Shown: piece after piece, positions 7,406 through 9,603 of the stretch
Layout: every line of letters begins with the position of its first letter
Position numbering within the stretch: position 1 is the stretch's first letter
NCBI GenBank assembly: GCA_016712275.1
Contig: JADJRI010000063.1
Span: 1-9,603 of the forward strand
DNA: 9,603 nucleotides
Source: Planctomycetota bacterium
Lineage (GTDB): Bacteria; Planctomycetota; Phycisphaerae; UBA1845; UTPLA1
Direction: 5' to 3'
Made by a program: the position numbers and the translations under genes
The notes under the pieces: model-generated
Seen by the model: only the letters and a program-made list of their open reading frames with translations
Told to the model about the DNA's origin: nothing
Databases searched by the model: none

Positions 7406-8259
7406 ACTTGCAGCGGACGGACAATCCCGCGAACGAAAACACCGAAAGGGTTCGCAACCATTTCGCGCTGCACAGCTCTGCATGGGGCAATCGCTATGGC
7501 GCGCTTCCATCCTCGATGGCCGATCTCGATCTCGCACTGCGCCGTGAATGCGTCCATCGTCTGCTGTGGCCCATCCTGAATGATGCGGGACGAAAGCTGC
7601 GCGTCATCGATGTCGGCTGTGGAACCGGCGATGTGCTCGACGGCCTCCCCCGCGACTTGATGCAGGTGACCGGTGTCGATTTTGTACGTGAAATGGCGCT
7701 CGTAGCCGGGCAAACGCATCCCGCCGATCGCTTCATCACTGCCGATGCCACGGCACTTCCATTTCGGGATAATAGCGCGGATGTCGTGACGTCGCTCGGA
7801 ATGTTCGAATACCTCGCCAAGCCCGCGGACGCCCTTCGATCGATCCACCACACCCTCAAGCCCGGCGGCTGTCTAATTGCTTCGTTTCCAAACCGCCTCA
7901 GCGTGTTTCGTAAACTACTCAACTTTGAACGCGCGGCCGAAGGTTTGATTCACGGTCTAAGATCACGAGGAGCCAATCCGGCCGTGGAGGCGCTTCAAAC
8001 CACAAAATACATGCACACACAGTGGACCGTCGGCCAGGCGCGGCGGATGTTGCGCGCAGCGGGATTTGATGTCGAAAATGTGCTCATGCACACAATGGGG
8101 CCGTGGGGCCGGCTCGGCCGGTTGAAGCACGTCCTGAGACTGTCGCGATTCACGTCCAGATGGATGATGAACAATCGAGGGCTCTCACCCTGGTTCGCCA
8201 GCACCATGGTCATTCGGGCGAGGAAACAGGCGACGACGGGCAAAAGGAGGCGCTGCTAA
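7402..8259 (+). CDS. Class I SAM-dependent methyltransferase (UbiE/Methyltransf_11-like)
   Basis: A 285-residue cytoplasmic methyltransferase with a clear SAM-binding core: VIDVGCGTGDVL at 68-79 (D70, G72, G74, G76), TGVDFV with D93 ending strand 2, ADATALPF at 114-121 (D115), then SLGMFEYLAKP and LKPGGCLIASFPN. Residues ~170-285 carry a basic, partly amphipathic C-terminal part (RLGRLKHVLRLSRF) that may form the acceptor or membrane-contact side. The target is unknown. It starts with TTG, overlaps the preceding methyltransferase by four bases, and is followed 3 bases later by the membrane-protein gene. The two neighbouring methyltransferases share only motif-level similarity by eye, so they are not a recent duplication. 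They could act in series on one glycan, or on two positions. The family is secure; the substrate is not. Confidence 0.85.
   Translation: MNLQRTDNPANENTERVRNHFALHSSAWGNRYGALPSSMADLDLALRRECVHRLLWPILNDAGRKLRVIDVGCGTGDVLDGLPRDLMQVTGVDFVREMALVAGQTHPADRFITADATALPFRDNSADVVTSLGMFEYLAKPADALRSIHHTLKPGGCLIASFPNRLSVFRKLLNFERAAEGLIHGLRSRGANPAVEALQTTKYMHTQWTVGQARRMLRAAGFDVENVLMHTMGPWGRLGRLKHVLRLSRFTSRWMMNNRGLSPWFASTMVIRARKQATTGKRRRC
8242..8250 (+). promoter_or_regulatory. Strong ribosome binding site for the Wzy/WaaL-like gene
   Basis: AAAAGGAGG contains a full AGGAGG and lies 12 bases before ATG 8263, within the last codons of the preceding gene. The spacing is slightly long, but this is the best Shine-Dalgarno match in the window. 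Confidence 0.6.
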
Positions 8260-8262
8260 CTC

Positions 8263-9603
8263 ATGTTGCGTCTCACGGTACTTTACATCTTCGTCGGCGG
8301 ATTGATGTTGCTGTCGGTTCGGCGATGGTTCCTCGCTCTTTGCGGTCTGATGTTCCTGACGGTGCTCATTCAGCATCCCTCCATGCCGCGTGAAATGGCC
8401 GGTATACAGGGTCTGAATCCCTGGAATGCCACATTCTTTGTCATTGTTGTTTCATGGATGATCAATCGCAGGTTTGAGATCGGCCGATCGCCGGCATCGC
8501 CCCGATTGCTGGTCGGATTCGCGGCATTTTCCGCAATGCTCATTCTGTCCGGGTTGTTCGCCATCACGGATGTTCCCGCCCTTCAGAGCGATGGCGGCGC
8601 GCGATACACCGCGCGCGATATTTTCGTCGACACCGTCATCAACCCGATGAAATTCCTGCTGGTCGGCGTCATGTTTTTCGACTGCGCCACGACGCGCGAG
8701 CGCGTCAAACAGGCGCTCTTCGCCGGCGTCGGCAGCGGCCTGTGCTATGCAGCGATGATGTACAAGACGCTGAAGCTCGGTGTCTTCACGATGGACTATT
8801 CCGCCGCGCGCCGGGCCACCGACAAGCTGGTTGGCCTGTATGCCAACGACATGGCCGAGGTGCTTGCGTTCACACTGTGGGCCGCCGTGGTGCTCGTCCT
8901 CTTAATCGATCGCAACTGGCTGAGGGGGATTTGGCTGTTGGCGGTCGCTGCCGTTGTTCCGGCATTCTTCGCCCTCAAATCGCGTGCTGGTATGCTGGCA
9001 TTCAGCATGACGGCAGTGGTGCTCGGCTTGCTCAAATGGCGGCGCATCCTGTTTGCCATGCCGGTTGCCCTCTTGCTCACGGTGGCGTTCGCGCCGGACG
9101 TGGTCGACCGGGTCACAACCGGCATACATGCGGAATCCGCGGGCGAGAACGACTGGGAGGCCATTTCCGCCGGTCGCGTTACTTATCTCTGGCCGGCGGC
9201 TCTTGAGCAGATTTCGCATTCGCCGATTTTCGGCCATGGCCGATACGCGATTCTGCGCACGGGCGCGTTCGACACCATTCTCGATGCCGTGGGCCGCGTT
9301 CCGACGCATCCGCACAACTCCTACCTTGAAGTCTTGCTCGATGCCGGCGTCGTGGGATTATTGATTTGTCTGGCGGCCATGTTTGGACTAACCCGCGCTG
9401 CCTGGCTGCTCCTCCGAGAACAAAACGATCGAATGATCACGGCCGTCGGCGCCGTGGCGATGATTGCCATCGTCACTGAACTTTCCGCCGGAATCGCGGG
9501 ATCGAGTTTCTATCCAACGCAAAGTGCGGTTCCCTATCTCTGTGTGTGGGGCGTGGCGATACGTCTCGCCACTGAAAAAGTTGCACAAATGGCCGATTCC
9601 GCA
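8263..9603 (+). CDS. O-antigen ligase/polymerase-like membrane protein (Wzy/WaaL superfamily), 3' end outside window
   Basis: From ATG 8263 the frame stays open for 447 codons to the window edge. The product is a polytopic inner-membrane protein with about 11-13 hydrophobic segments. After the first ten or so comes a large, probably periplasmic loop (~282-360) holding the family signature: SAGRVTYLWPAALEQI with R305, SPIFGHGR, then HPHNSYLE with H351, N352 and E356 just before the next segment (AGVVGLLICLAAM). This arrangement is typical of the Wzy_C/O-antigen ligase family, which uses undecaprenyl-diphosphate-linked glycans to polymerise repeat units or transfer them to an acceptor. The visible length is already that of a normal family member, so only a short C-terminus should be missing. 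Sequence alone cannot tell polymerase from ligase; its place in a cluster with glycosyltransferases is compatible with a Wzy-type polymerase. Confidence 0.85.
   Translation, partial: MLRLTVLYIFVGGLMLLSVRRWFLALCGLMFLTVLIQHPSMPREMAGIQGLNPWNATFFVIVVSWMINRRFEIGRSPASPRLLVGFAAFSAMLILSGLFAITDVPALQSDGGARYTARDIFVDTVINPMKFLLVGVMFFDCATTRERVKQALFAGVGSGLCYAAMMYKTLKLGVFTMDYSAARRATDKLVGLYANDMAEVLAFTLWAAVVLVLLIDRNWLRGIWLLAVAAVVPAFFALKSRAGMLAFSMTAVVLGLLKWRRILFAMPVALLLTVAFAPDVVDRVTTGIHAESAGENDWEAISAGRVTYLWPAALEQISHSPIFGHGRYAILRTGAFDTILDAVGRVPTHPHNSYLEVLLDAGVVGLLICLAAMFGLTRAAWLLLREQNDRMITAVGAVAMIAIVTELSAGIAGSSFYPTQSAVPYLCVWGVAIRLATEKVAQMADSA

Noticed and set aside
1..9603. CRISPR array, insertion sequence, tRNA or rRNA
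   Set aside because: Reading through the window showed no regularly spaced repeats, no terminal inverted repeats with a transposase, and no RNA-gene signatures; nearly every base lies in a metabolic or glycan gene.

Overview
The window is one stretch of a bacterial cell-surface polysaccharide (exopolysaccharide, capsule or O-antigen type) biosynthesis cluster. Every recognisable gene is on the + strand and they are packed almost end to end: the gaps are 7 to 50 bases, and several stop and start codons overlap (ATGA at 1331-1334 and 4348-4351, TTGA at 7402-7405). This looks like one transcription unit that enters from the left and leaves on the right. I see no rRNA, tRNA, mobile element, CRISPR array, terminator or convincing promoter. 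The DNA is moderately GC-rich by eye. The gene mix, the weak ribosome binding sites and the TTG starts suit a Gram-negative environmental bacterium. Planctomycetota is a possible guess, but nothing here proves the phylum.

Layout from left to right. (1) 2-346: C-terminal end of a PaaK/CapK-type adenylate-forming enzyme whose start lies outside the window. (2) 354-2896: a GT4 glycosyltransferase (GT-B fold) joined without a stop to a polytopic GT-C membrane glycosyltransferase; a -1 frameshift at about 1316 breaks the frame inside the donor-binding E-x7-E motif. (3) 2906-4351: a complete second PaaK/CapK-type adenylate-forming enzyme. (4) 4348-6590: a two-domain oxidoreductase (MDR/threonine-dehydrogenase-like plus Gfo/Idh/MocA) with a second -1 frameshift at a run of five T at 4506-4510. 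(5) 6641-7405 and (6) 7402-8259: two class I SAM-dependent methyltransferases in tandem. (7) 8263 to the window end: an O-antigen ligase/polymerase-like membrane protein (Wzy/WaaL superfamily), cut by the edge.

How they could work together (inference): the oxidoreductase makes or modifies a sugar or sugar-acid precursor. The GT4 and GT-C domains transfer sugars, the GT4 from a nucleotide sugar in the cytoplasm and the GT-C probably from a lipid-linked sugar on the outer face of the membrane. The PaaK-like enzymes activate a carboxylate that may decorate the glycan, the methyltransferases cap or modify it, and the Wzy/WaaL-like protein polymerises or ligates the repeat units.

The points most worth a second look are the two single-base frameshifts in otherwise well-conserved genes (sequencing error, real mutation or, less likely, recoding), the GT4-GT-C fusion, and the paired PaaK-like enzymes around it. 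I do not see a clearly new defence system, RNA or regulatory device.
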